A stretch of DNA of 34,967 nt from an uncultured Verrucomicrobiota bacterium. GTDB taxonomy: Bacteria > Verrucomicrobiota > Verrucomicrobiia > Limisphaerales > UBA9464. Location: NCBI GenBank assembly GCA_903896505.1, contig CAITXU010000114.1, forward strand, positions 1-34,967, written 5' to 3'. Below are positions 8,322 through 15,449 of the stretch, piece by piece. Every line of letters begins with the position of its first letter. Position 1 is the stretch's first letter. The notes beneath the pieces are model-generated. The model saw only the letters and a list, made by a program, of their open reading frames with translations, was not told the DNA's origin and did not search any database. The position numbers and the translations under genes are program-made.

Positions 8322-9341
8322 GTGCCTTATCGCGCCGACCCGGACCTAGCCGATTTCGTGCAACGCCTGCCCAAGACGGAAACTCACCTCCATCTCGAGG
8401 GGGCCTGTCCTTTCGAACTCCTGCAACAGCTCGATCCCGTGAAATACGCCGCGCCTCCGCCGTTTTGGGAGGACGGGTACCGCTACCGCAGTTTCAACCA
8501 GTTCATGGACCTGTACGTGGAGTACTGTGCCGCATTTTTCACGTCGGCGGACCGCTACCATGAAGCGGCAAAGATCATTTTCGCTCGTTGTGTGGAACAG
8601 GGCTGCCGGTACGTGGAGACGAGCTTTCACCTGCCGACGTTGCTGTTCATGAAGGACACCGGTCCGGAGGTGATTCGTGCTGTTCGTGCAGCGGCACCGC
8701 GTGGACTTGAGCTCCGTATTTTCGCGGGCATGTGTCACAATGATTATCGGGATGCAGGGCGTGACCTGATTGAGGAATGCCTCCGCTGGCCCGAGTTGGA
8801 CGGGATCGACCTGCACGGATGGGAAGACTTACCTTTGGAGTCGTGGACGGATGATGTCTGGGCGCGGGCACGGGCGCTCGGCAAGTTCACAAAAGTACAT
8901 GCAGGTGAGTTCATGGGGGCGGACTTTGTCGACCTTGTTCTCGACCGACTCAAAGTGACCCGCATTGAACACGGCGTGAGATCGGCGGAAAGCCCGGCGA
9001 CGGTCGCCCGCCTGCTGCGGCAGAACGTGGCGCTCGACATTTGTCCCATCAGCAACGTCAAGCTGGCCGTGCGCGGCATCCCGAGTATGAAAACGCACCC
9101 CATCCGTCGGCTTTTTGATGCCGGTGTGACCGTCACGATCAACTCCGACGATCCCTTCTTTTTTGGCAATTCCCTCAGCGAGGAATACTACGCCCTGCAC
9201 CAGGAACTCGGCTTCAGTCGCACCGAGCTGGTTCGGGTGGCGGCGAACGGCTTCCGGGTGGCCCTGTTGCCGGAGCATGTCCGGCGAGCCCACCTCGATG
9301 AGTTGGCCGGAATTGCCGCTTCGGAGGCCCTTTCTTTTTAA
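8322..9341 (+). CDS. Adenosine deaminase family metallohydrolase
   Basis: 339 aa from the GTG at 8322. An upstream in-frame ATG at 8208 would add 38 residues unlike the family, so the GTG is preferred, though without Shine-Dalgarno support. Zinc-site residues of the ADA family are present: H22/H24 in TETHLHLEG, H193 with the catalytic E196 in VHAGEF, the histidine in RIEHGVRS, and D276/D277 in INSDDPFFFG. The family hydrolytically deaminates adenosine, adenine or modified adenine nucleosides such as aminodeoxyfutalosine; the sequence alone does not choose between them. It ends 5 bp before a Rieske oxygenase gene, so the two are very likely co-transcribed, suggesting a catabolic route that combines deamination with oxygenation of a purine-type compound. 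Cytosolic. Confidence 0.85.
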   Translation: MPYRADPDLADFVQRLPKTETHLHLEGACPFELLQQLDPVKYAAPPPFWEDGYRYRSFNQFMDLYVEYCAAFFTSADRYHEAAKIIFARCVEQGCRYVETSFHLPTLLFMKDTGPEVIRAVRAAAPRGLELRIFAGMCHNDYRDAGRDLIEECLRWPELDGIDLHGWEDLPLESWTDDVWARARALGKFTKVHAGEFMGADFVDLVLDRLKVTRIEHGVRSAESPATVARLLRQNVALDICPISNVKLAVRGIPSMKTHPIRRLFDAGVTVTINSDDPFFFGNSLSEEYYALHQELGFSRTELVRVAANGFRVALLPEHVRRAHLDELAGIAASEALSF

Positions 9342-9346
9342 GCCAG

Positions 9347-10390
9347 ATGACTGCTCATCAACGGATCGCATCACTCCCACACCACTGCACCTTTACCGAG
9401 GGCGAGTGGCGTGCCCTGGCGCGGCATTGGTATCCGATTGCCTACAGTGACGAGGTGGCGGGCAAGCCCCTCGCGCGCACGCTCCTCGACCAGCCGCTCA
9501 TTCTCTATCGAACCACCGGTCGCCAGATCGTAGTCGCACGCGACCTGTGCATTCACCGGGGTGTGCCGCTGCATCTCGGCTGGCAGGAGGGTGACGAGTT
9601 GGTGTGTGCCTACCATGGTTTTCGCTATGGTACCGATGGACGTTGCACCAAGGTTCCGGCCCAACCGGAGCTGCCCATCCCTCGGAATCTCTGTCTTGAG
9701 ACCTATCCGACGGTGGAGCGGGGCGGCTTGATCTGGACCTGCCTTGGGCCTGATCCTTCTTCCTCAGCCACGGTGCCCGACTGGCCTGAGTTGGAGGACC
9801 CGACCTACCGCATGCTGCATGATCCCCCGCCCGAATGGGATGTCACTGCGGGACGCCAGCTCGAGAACTTCATCGACGTAGGCCATTTCTCGTGGATACA
9901 CGCCGGGACCTTTGGCAACCGCGAACGTCCCGAAGTGGCCCCCTACGATGTGGTCCGGACGCCCTCTGGTTTTCATGTGGAATATCCCTACCTGGCAGTG
10001 AACACGGCGGCCTCGGCGCTGGGTACGGAGACCACCATCGAACGCTGGATGGTGTACGACCTGCACCTGCCGCTGGCGTGTCGACTGATGATCGACTACG
10101 GCGAAGGCCGGCGGCACTGCATTTTTGATGCGCCCACCCCGGTGTCGCGTCGGCGGACACGGATTTTCTTTTTCATCGCGCGCAATTTCGATCACCACGT
10201 GCCTGCCCGCCAGCTCCTCGATTGGGAGAACTCAATCCTGGCCGAGGACAAACCCATCGTCGAAAGCCAACGCCCCGAGGAATTGCCGGTCGACCTGAGC
10301 GAGGAATTCCACATTCGTAGCGACCGCTTTGCGACGCAGTTCCGGGCTGCGATGAGGGACCTGGGTCTGGGTGCGAACTATTCCGCATGA
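9347..10390 (+). CDS. Rieske [2Fe-2S] non-heme iron oxygenase, alpha subunit
   Basis: 347 aa. The N-terminal Rieske domain has C68-x-H70 (CIHRG) and C87-x2-H90 (CAYHGF). The catalytic domain has the mononuclear iron signature ENFIDVGHFSWIH with D177, H180 and H185, N174 preceding. Length and layout fit the single-component-alpha group (vanillate O-demethylase, N-demethylases, pheophorbide oxygenase), which take electrons from a separate reductase. No reductase or ferredoxin gene lies nearby. It follows the ADA-family gene by 5 bp and is followed by a membrane-protein fragment, so a role in purine or N-methylpurine breakdown is my inference, by analogy with N-demethylases of the NdmA type. The family call is firm; the substrate is open. 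No Shine-Dalgarno; cytosolic. Confidence 0.9.
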   Translation: MTAHQRIASLPHHCTFTEGEWRALARHWYPIAYSDEVAGKPLARTLLDQPLILYRTTGRQIVVARDLCIHRGVPLHLGWQEGDELVCAYHGFRYGTDGRCTKVPAQPELPIPRNLCLETYPTVERGGLIWTCLGPDPSSSATVPDWPELEDPTYRMLHDPPPEWDVTAGRQLENFIDVGHFSWIHAGTFGNRERPEVAPYDVVRTPSGFHVEYPYLAVNTAASALGTETTIERWMVYDLHLPLACRLMIDYGEGRRHCIFDAPTPVSRRRTRIFFFIARNFDHHVPARQLLDWENSILAEDKPIVESQRPEELPVDLSEEFHIRSDRFATQFRAAMRDLGLGANYSA

Positions 10391-10432
10391 AACTTTTCGT
10401 CAAAGGGGACCTGGTCGGGTGCCGTGGTCTCG

Positions 10433-10648
10433 ATGACCGAACGCCGCTTTCGCCAAGCCGCCTGCTGGATGCTCGGGGCTGCGGCCTTTTCCGCGCTGGG
10501 CTTCATGCACGCGACCAAGATTACTCCCTTCGATGTGATCGGTTCGGTCGAGCCCGCATGGCCCTGGGTCTGGGCTTACGTGGGCACCGCGGGGTTGCTG
10601 GCGGTCATCCCGTGGATCTCCCGTCCCGCGGATGATGTCCAAATTTAG
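10433..10648 (+). CDS. Short two-helix membrane protein, possibly the orphaned C-terminus of a nucleobase permease
   Basis: 71 aa from the ATG at 10433; a GTG at 10424 would add three residues. Two hydrophobic segments are visible: ACWMLGAAAFSALGFMH and the stretch PWVWAYVGTAGLLAVIPWIS. The frame is open upstream to the stop codon of the Rieske gene (10388-10390). The RRFRQAACW...ALGFMHA pattern reminds me of the C-terminal extension of some NCS2/AzgA-like xanthine/uracil permeases; this is memory-based and uncertain. If right, the rest of the permease has been lost and this is a remnant, which would fit a former purine-uptake gene beside the ADA and Rieske genes. It might instead be a genuine small membrane protein. 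It converges on the copper-protein gene with a 46-bp gap. Confidence 0.5.
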   Translation: MTERRFRQAACWMLGAAAFSALGFMHATKITPFDVIGSVEPAWPWVWAYVGTAGLLAVIPWISRPADDVQI

Positions 10649-10694
10649 CGACCATCGCCTATATACCCCCTTACCCATTCGCCCTGAGGCCTGC

Positions 10695-11645
10695 CTACCG
10701 GTGGTCGGCCCCGGCGGCCACAACGGCTTCCGTCAGTTCCTCCACCGTCCATTGATTGCCCTTGAAGACCTTGAACAACTTTCCCTGCCGATCCAACACG
10801 ACGGTTCGCAGATTGTGATTCTGTTGCGCCGGTTCCACGTCGCGGGCGAAGTAGAGTTCGAAGTGACCTGCCAGTCGTTCGATGGAGTCCATAGACGCCT
10901 GACAGAACGACCAGAGGGCGGGATCGTTCCCGTAGGTGCGTCCGTAGTTCAGGAGCCGTTCCAGGGTGTCGTAATGGGGATCGAATGATAGGGACACCAG
11001 GTGACAGTTGGTCAGGAGGGGAGGGGACTCCTTCAATCGTCGTTGCAGCGCCGCCAGGTTCCGACTCAGTCGGGGACAAAAATCGGGAAAGGGACAACGG
11101 GTGAAGATGAAATCGAGAACCACCACCTGTCCCCGGAGCGAGTCCAACTCGAAGCTCTGGCCCAGTTGGTTGGTCAAGGTGTAGTTGGGCACCCGGTCGC
11201 CGGGATTCAACACGTCCACCACAGGCACCTGCCGGACTTCCGGGGGAGGGGTTGGGAACGAGGCCTTCTCCGGGTTCGAATTGGTCACTGTTCTGGTTGG
11301 GGCATTTGTTGTCTGAGCCAGTTGTATCTCATCAATCCAGCCATCCGTGGCGGTGACCCGGAGGCGGAAGGTGATACGATCGCCAGGCTTCAAGCCCTGG
11401 AGTTCCTTGGGTTCCCGCACCGGGAACGGCATGGTCATGGCCTCCATGAAATTGGTGAAGGCCTCATGCTTTACCACCACACTCTTTCCGTCGGTCCCCA
11501 GGCTCCTGACTTCACCGACCCCAAAGTAGTTGGTGATTTCCCCGGAAGCCTCCGATTTTGAGGAGGGTCGGGTGGACGCCGAATCGCACCCGATTCCGCA
11601 TCCGAGGGCTACGAGGAAGGTGAAAACCGCGAAGAATCGACGCAT
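10695..11645 (-). CDS. CusF-like plus SCO1/SenC fusion lipoprotein (copper chaperone)
   Basis: 316 aa from the ATG at 11645; another ATG lies 18 nt upstream. The N-terminus MRRFFAVFTFLVALGCGIGC is a signal peptide with cysteines at 16 and 20 suited to lipidation. Residues 44-110 form a CusF-type copper-binding domain (VVVKHEAFTNFMEAMTMPF, with H60, M70 and M72 as likely ligands). After a proline-rich linker (about 120-140) comes a SCO1/SenC thioredoxin-like domain with C184 and C190 in CPFPDFCP and H277 in AQQNHNLRT. The cysteines are five residues apart rather than the usual three, a known subgroup pattern. SCO proteins deliver copper to, or reduce, the CuA site of cytochrome c oxidase in the periplasm. 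No oxidase gene is nearby. Divergent from the SRP RNA gene. Confidence 0.88.
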   Translation of the reverse strand: MRRFFAVFTFLVALGCGIGCDSASTRPSSKSEASGEITNYFGVGEVRSLGTDGKSVVVKHEAFTNFMEAMTMPFPVREPKELQGLKPGDRITFRLRVTATDGWIDEIQLAQTTNAPTRTVTNSNPEKASFPTPPPEVRQVPVVDVLNPGDRVPNYTLTNQLGQSFELDSLRGQVVVLDFIFTRCPFPDFCPRLSRNLAALQRRLKESPPLLTNCHLVSLSFDPHYDTLERLLNYGRTYGNDPALWSFCQASMDSIERLAGHFELYFARDVEPAQQNHNLRTVVLDRQGKLFKVFKGNQWTVEELTEAVVAAGADHR

Positions 11646-11747
11646 AACCTGTAAAGTCAGCATAAGCGGGGACGGTTCAGCCGGCAACCCGGGCCGTCGA
11701 TGACGATGCGCGGATGGTCTCGTCGGCCGTTTTATCACGCATTGCCC

Positions 11748-11776
11748 TTGCGCGTCGGGCCGCGCTTCTCCTAAAT
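11748..11776 (+). promoter_or_regulatory. Candidate promoter for the SRP RNA / dnaX unit
   Basis: TTGCGC (11748-11753) and CTAAAT (11771-11776) are spaced by 17 bp. Each hexamer matches consensus only partly, but the predicted start about 7 nt downstream falls at the 5' side of the SRP RNA closing helix (11784), which supports the call. By eye only. Confidence 0.35.
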
Positions 11777-11777
11777 G

Positions 11778-11880
11778 CCGTTGCCAGGGCCCATGGAACG
11801 CGGACCTGCAAACCCCGCCAGGGTCGGAAGGCAGCAACGGTAGCTGGCTCCCGTCTGCCGTGGTCACCCTGGTATTTTTA
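11778..11880 (+). ncRNA. ffs: Signal recognition particle RNA (4.5S/small SRP RNA)
   Basis: The conserved domain IV is plain: GCCAGGGTCGGAAGGCAGCA (11817-11836), with the GGAA tetraloop and the asymmetric-loop AGCA that bind the Ffh M domain. The outer helix is formed by CCAGGG...CCATGG (11784-11796) pairing with CCGTGG...CCCTGG (11858-11872). A T-rich tail TATTTTTATTTT (11872-11884) would end the transcript. Length, about 95-100 nt, fits the short bacterial form without an Alu domain. Location directly upstream of dnaX-ebfC-recR is the classic synteny for this RNA in many bacteria. The RNA joins Ffh and FtsY in co-translational targeting of membrane proteins. The exact ends are estimated. 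Confidence 0.93.
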
Positions 11881-11939
11881 TTTTCGACGTTTGAAGGGAT
11901 GGCTCGCTCCTTGTAGGGGCGGCCTTCCGTGGTTAACCG

Positions 11940-13823
11940 ATGTCCTACCAGGTCATAGCCCGGAAATACCGGCCGCAGCGGTTTGAGGACGTGGTGGGGC
12001 AGGAGCATGTCACCACCACGCTCATGAACGCCATTCGGGCGGGCCGAATCGCCCATGGCTACATCTTTTGCGGACCCCGGGGGACCGGAAAAACCACCCT
12101 GGCCCGCATCTTCGCCAAAGCTTTGAATTGCACCGGCGGACCCAAGGCCGATTTCTCCGTCGATGATCCCCGCGTTCGCGAGATCACCGAAGGTCGTTCG
12201 CTGGACGTCCTTGAAATTGACGGGGCCAGCAATAACGGCGTCGAACAGGTCCGGGAGCTCCGGGACACCGCCCGGTTTGCGCCCGCTTCGGGTACCTACA
12301 AGATTTACATCATCGACGAGGTGCACATGCTGTCGACAGCGGCTTTCAACGCGCTGTTAAAAACGCTGGAAGAACCTCCCGCCCACGTCAAATTCCTGTT
12401 TGCCACCACGGACCCCGAGAAGGTTCTGGTCACCATTCTCAGCCGGTGCCAGCGGTTTGACCTTCGTCGAATCCCCGCCGCTCTGATTTCAAAGCACCTG
12501 GCCTGGATTGCCTCCCAGGAAGGAGTCACCTTGGATGATGCCGCCTTGTTTGCCATCGCCCGCGGTGCCGAGGGCGGCATGCGCGATGCCGAGTCGACCC
12601 TGGACCAGTTGATCAGTTTCTGCGGCAACCGGATTGAGGAGGCCGATGTCCTCTCGATGTTTGGTCTGGCAGCCCGTCGGCAGCTGCTTGACCTCACCGG
12701 TGCCATTCTTGGGTCGCAGCCCGACGTGGTCTTGCGACTCCTCGATGAACTGGCGCGCAGTGGCAAGGATTTGGGACGCCTGCTCAACGACGTTTCGAAT
12801 CACTTCCGAAATCTGCTGGTGTACCACATCAGCAAGGGGGACCGCAGTCTCCTGGAGGCCACCGAGTCCGAATTTGAGGTGTTGGCCGCTCAAAGCCGAG
12901 CCATCGAAGTGGAGTCGTTGACCCGGGTGCTCGAAAGCCTCAGTCAGGCGGAAAGCCATTTGCGGGACGCGCCGTCCAAACGCATCTTCCTGGAAGTCGC
13001 CCTTCTGAAGGCGATTGAAGCCCGAAATGCCGTCAGCCTGGATGTAGTCCTTCGCCAGCTGCAGGCCCTGCGGGCTGCGGCACCTACTTTAGTCCCAGCC
13101 GCTTTGCCGGCTCTGGCAGCGGTGCCCGCGCCCACCCCGGCGATATCCAGAGAGTCGGTTCCAAGCCCGGCGGTGTCGACGCCCCAGCCTCCTCCCAGTC
13201 CCGCTCTTCCAACGCCACCGGTTCCGGAAACGTCGGTCGCTCTGGCTCACGGTGGGACTGTTCCGTCCACTGCGGCAGAAAGACCACTTGAATCGCCCCG
13301 CGAAGTCGCGCCGTCGACCCCGGTTGCAAAGCCAACTCCACCGGAAAAACCGGTCAACGCTCCGGTACAACCGGCTCCCGAAGCTTCCCCGGACACAGTC
13401 TGGTCCGCACTGCTTCAGCAGATCACGACGGAACCCATTTTTCTGGCGCAGATGGCCCATGGACGTCCGCTGACGTGGATAAGCGGGGTTCTATCGGTGG
13501 AGTTTCCGCTGGCGGAATATGAGCTGCTCAACGCCACTTCCCAACTCAACAAGCTGCGGGCCTACCTGCAACAGGCGGGGTATGCGCGGGGAGAGATTCG
13601 ATTGGTGGAAGGGGCTGCCCCACCCCACGTTGAGGTGGCCAAGCCAGTTCCGGTCCAACGGGCGGCGCCGAAGCCCCCGGAACCCAAACCTGCCAAGCCA
13701 CAGCCGGTTCGGCTCAACAAAGAGGAGTTCCTGAACGACCCCGCCATACGGGCCGCCATTGAGGTCTTTCGCGCCCAGCTGATCGAAGTCCGGGCACCCG
13801 GTGAGTCGTCAGCCACCACCTAG
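11940..13823 (+). CDS. dnaX: DNA polymerase III subunit gamma/tau
   Basis: 627 aa clamp-loader ATPase. Walker A GPRGTGKTT is at residues 45-53, Walker B in IIDEVHML near 127, and the SRC arginine-finger motif in ILSRCQRF near 166. Clamp-loader domains II and III run to about 370. A proline/alanine-rich linker (about 385-490) precedes a tau-like C-terminal domain. Of the four zinc-binding cysteines of E. coli DnaX (64, 73, 76, 79) only C64 remains; the others are replaced in ADFSVDDPRVREI. I saw no A-rich slippery heptamer for programmed frameshifting to make gamma. The protein loads the beta clamp and couples polymerases at the fork. It follows the SRP RNA by about 60 bp and precedes ebfC by 29 bp. 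No Shine-Dalgarno; start chosen because MSYQVIARKYRP is the conserved family N-terminus. Confidence 0.97.
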   Translation: MSYQVIARKYRPQRFEDVVGQEHVTTTLMNAIRAGRIAHGYIFCGPRGTGKTTLARIFAKALNCTGGPKADFSVDDPRVREITEGRSLDVLEIDGASNNGVEQVRELRDTARFAPASGTYKIYIIDEVHMLSTAAFNALLKTLEEPPAHVKFLFATTDPEKVLVTILSRCQRFDLRRIPAALISKHLAWIASQEGVTLDDAALFAIARGAEGGMRDAESTLDQLISFCGNRIEEADVLSMFGLAARRQLLDLTGAILGSQPDVVLRLLDELARSGKDLGRLLNDVSNHFRNLLVYHISKGDRSLLEATESEFEVLAAQSRAIEVESLTRVLESLSQAESHLRDAPSKRIFLEVALLKAIEARNAVSLDVVLRQLQALRAAAPTLVPAALPALAAVPAPTPAISRESVPSPAVSTPQPPPSPALPTPPVPETSVALAHGGTVPSTAAERPLESPREVAPSTPVAKPTPPEKPVNAPVQPAPEASPDTVWSALLQQITTEPIFLAQMAHGRPLTWISGVLSVEFPLAEYELLNATSQLNKLRAYLQQAGYARGEIRLVEGAAPPHVEVAKPVPVQRAAPKPPEPKPAKPQPVRLNKEEFLNDPAIRAAIEVFRAQLIEVRAPGESSATT

Positions 13824-13852
13824 TTCCGGCGATTGCATTTTATCCCAATTCC

Positions 13853-14164
13853 ATGTCGAACATTGGCAAGATCATGAAACAGGCCGCCCGTCTCGAACAA
13901 GAGATGGCACGGGTTCAACAATCCCTGGCACTCAAGACGGTGGAGGGCACTGCCGGAGGCGGCACCGTCAAAGTCGTCGCCCGCTGTGACCAGACCGTTG
14001 CCTCCATCTCCATCGCTCCGGCGGCGGTCAATCCGGCGGATGTGGCTTTTCTGGAAGACCTGGTTCTTACCGCCGTCAATCAGGCGCTGACCCAGGCGCG
14101 GGAGACATCGCAGAGGGAAATGAGCGCAGTAACCAAGGGGATCAGTATTCCCGGTCTCATGTGA
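13853..14164 (+). CDS. ebfC: YbaB/EbfC family nucleoid-associated protein
   Basis: 103 aa, typical length. The opening MSNIGKIMKQAARLEQEMARVQ is the conserved amphipathic helix. The core (VEGTAGGGTVKVVA...) holds the GGG-x-V element, and LEDLVLTAVNQALTQARE matches the family's dimerisation helix. It ends in the usual glycine/methionine-type tail (SIPGLM). EbfC proteins are small homodimers that bind DNA and are associated with nucleoid structure and recombination. Position between dnaX and recR is the standard gene order. 11 bp separate it from recR. Confidence 0.95.
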   Translation: MSNIGKIMKQAARLEQEMARVQQSLALKTVEGTAGGGTVKVVARCDQTVASISIAPAAVNPADVAFLEDLVLTAVNQALTQARETSQREMSAVTKGISIPGLM

Positions 14165-14175
14165 CCTGATCTGAC

Positions 14176-14784
14176 GTGACCGTCCTGCCCGCACCTCTGG
14201 TCCAATTGGCCGCCGCCCTCGGGCGACTGCCTGGCATTGGTCCGCGGTCTGCCGAACGGCTTTCCCTCCATCTGGTTCAGGCCGACAAACAGTTTGTCGA
14301 ACACCTTGCCGCCGTGCTGGTGGGAGCACGAACCAGTGTCGGACCTTGCCAGACCTGCGGGGCACTGACCGAAGCCCAGCCTTGCGGCATCTGCGCCGAT
14401 CCCAACCGGGATGGCTCGGTGCTCTGCATCGTCGAACGTCCGGTGGATATTTTGGGTTTCGAAAAATCACGGTCGTTCAAGGGGCGATACCATGTCCTTG
14501 GAGGAAAACTGAGTCCCACCCAGGGAGTGGGGCCGGAGGACCTTCGGATAGCGGAACTGGAGCGGCGAATCTCTGGGGAAGGGGTGAATGAAATCATTCT
14601 GGCCCTCGGTTCGGATGTGGAAGGTGATGCCACCAGCCATTACCTGGCCCGCCGACTGCGGGCGGTCGGCCTCAAGGTGACGCGCCTGGCCCAGGGACTT
14701 CCGGTTGGAAGTGGCCTCGAATACGCCGACGAACTCACCTTGGGCCGCGCACTGGAGGGGCGCCGAGAGATGTCCCCAGGTTGA
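14176..14784 (+). CDS. recR: Recombination mediator protein RecR
   Basis: 202 aa, normal for RecR. It begins at a GTG (14176). The helix-hairpin-helix is LPGIGPRSAERLSLHL (about residues 18-33). The C4 zinc finger is C-Q-T-C (about 58-61) plus C-G-I-C (about 72-75). The Toprim domain starts at LCIVERPVDILGFEKS and contains YHVLGGKLSPTQGVGPEDL. RecR acts with RecO (and RecF) to load RecA on SSB-coated gapped DNA. Last gene of the ffs-dnaX-ebfC-recR block; the HAD gene begins 21 bp further on the same strand and may be co-transcribed. Confidence 0.96.
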   Translation: MTVLPAPLVQLAAALGRLPGIGPRSAERLSLHLVQADKQFVEHLAAVLVGARTSVGPCQTCGALTEAQPCGICADPNRDGSVLCIVERPVDILGFEKSRSFKGRYHVLGGKLSPTQGVGPEDLRIAELERRISGEGVNEIILALGSDVEGDATSHYLARRLRAVGLKVTRLAQGLPVGSGLEYADELTLGRALEGRREMSPG

Positions 14785-14805
14785 AAATTTGAGTCGAACT
14801 ATCCC

Positions 14806-15426
14806 ATGACCCCACCCCAGGCAGCCGTCTTCGATATTGGCAAGGTGCTCCTCAACTTCGATTTTCAACGGTCTGCGGATCATTTGAGCCCGGACAGTGA
14901 TTTGACACCGGCTCAGTTCCGAGAACTGATCGATCAATCCCCTCTGCTTCATCGCTACGAAACCGGGCAGTTGACCTCGGAGAAATTCTACCACGAGGTC
15001 CGGATTCGTTCCAGATATCGGGGTTCGTTCGAGCAATTTGCACCCAGATTCGCCGATATGTTTGCCGAAATCCCCCGCATGACAGCCTTGCTGGCGGAAT
15101 TTCGGCGTCGAAAGATTCCCACCTACATTTTCAGCAACACCAACGAACTGGCGGTTCGTTGGATGCGTTCTCAGTACCCGTTCATGGCTGATTTTGATGA
15201 ATTTATCTTCAGCTTTGAGGTGGGGGCGATGAAGCCAGACGAACTGATTTACCAGGCTTTGGAGGAGCTCAGTGGGTTCTCCGGCGACGAGTTGTTCTAT
15301 ATGGATGATCGCCCTGAAAATGTGATGGCCGGACGGGATCGCGAATGGCGGGGCGTGGTTCATTCGGACCCGGAAGTCACTTGGCGGACCGTCGAAGAAG
15401 TCTTTGGTTGGACCGGACCCGGCTGA
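14806..15426 (+). CDS. HAD-superfamily hydrolase, YihX-like phosphatase
   Basis: 206 aa. Motif I is F-D-I-G-K-V-L-L-N-F-D-F with nucleophile D10; as in E. coli YihX (alpha-D-glucose-1-phosphate phosphatase), the position two residues later is glycine rather than the usual second aspartate. Motif II is F-S-N-T-N-E, motif III the lysine in G-A-M-K-P-D-E, motif IV M-D-D-R-P-E-N-V. The cap is small and helical, type C1. The likely reaction is dephosphorylation of a sugar phosphate. It is followed closely by a GH31 glycosidase (24-bp gap to its ATG), so the pair may serve glucan or glucoside breakdown, though this link is only contextual. Cytosolic. Confidence 0.87.
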   Translation: MTPPQAAVFDIGKVLLNFDFQRSADHLSPDSDLTPAQFRELIDQSPLLHRYETGQLTSEKFYHEVRIRSRYRGSFEQFAPRFADMFAEIPRMTALLAEFRRRKIPTYIFSNTNELAVRWMRSQYPFMADFDEFIFSFEVGAMKPDELIYQALEELSGFSGDELFYMDDRPENVMAGRDREWRGVVHSDPEVTWRTVEEVFGWTGPG

Positions 15427-15449
15427 CCGTCACGCTCCCGGGGCATGGC

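Noticed and set aside
11646-12326. N-terminal extension of the SCO gene frame
   Set aside because: Runs through the SRP RNA and antisense to dnaX, and precedes the signal peptide.
12355-13360. Programmed frameshift site in dnaX
   Set aside because: A-runs (GTTAAAAACG, GGAAAAACC) do not make an A-AAA-AAG slippery heptamer and no stimulatory stem with early stop was seen.
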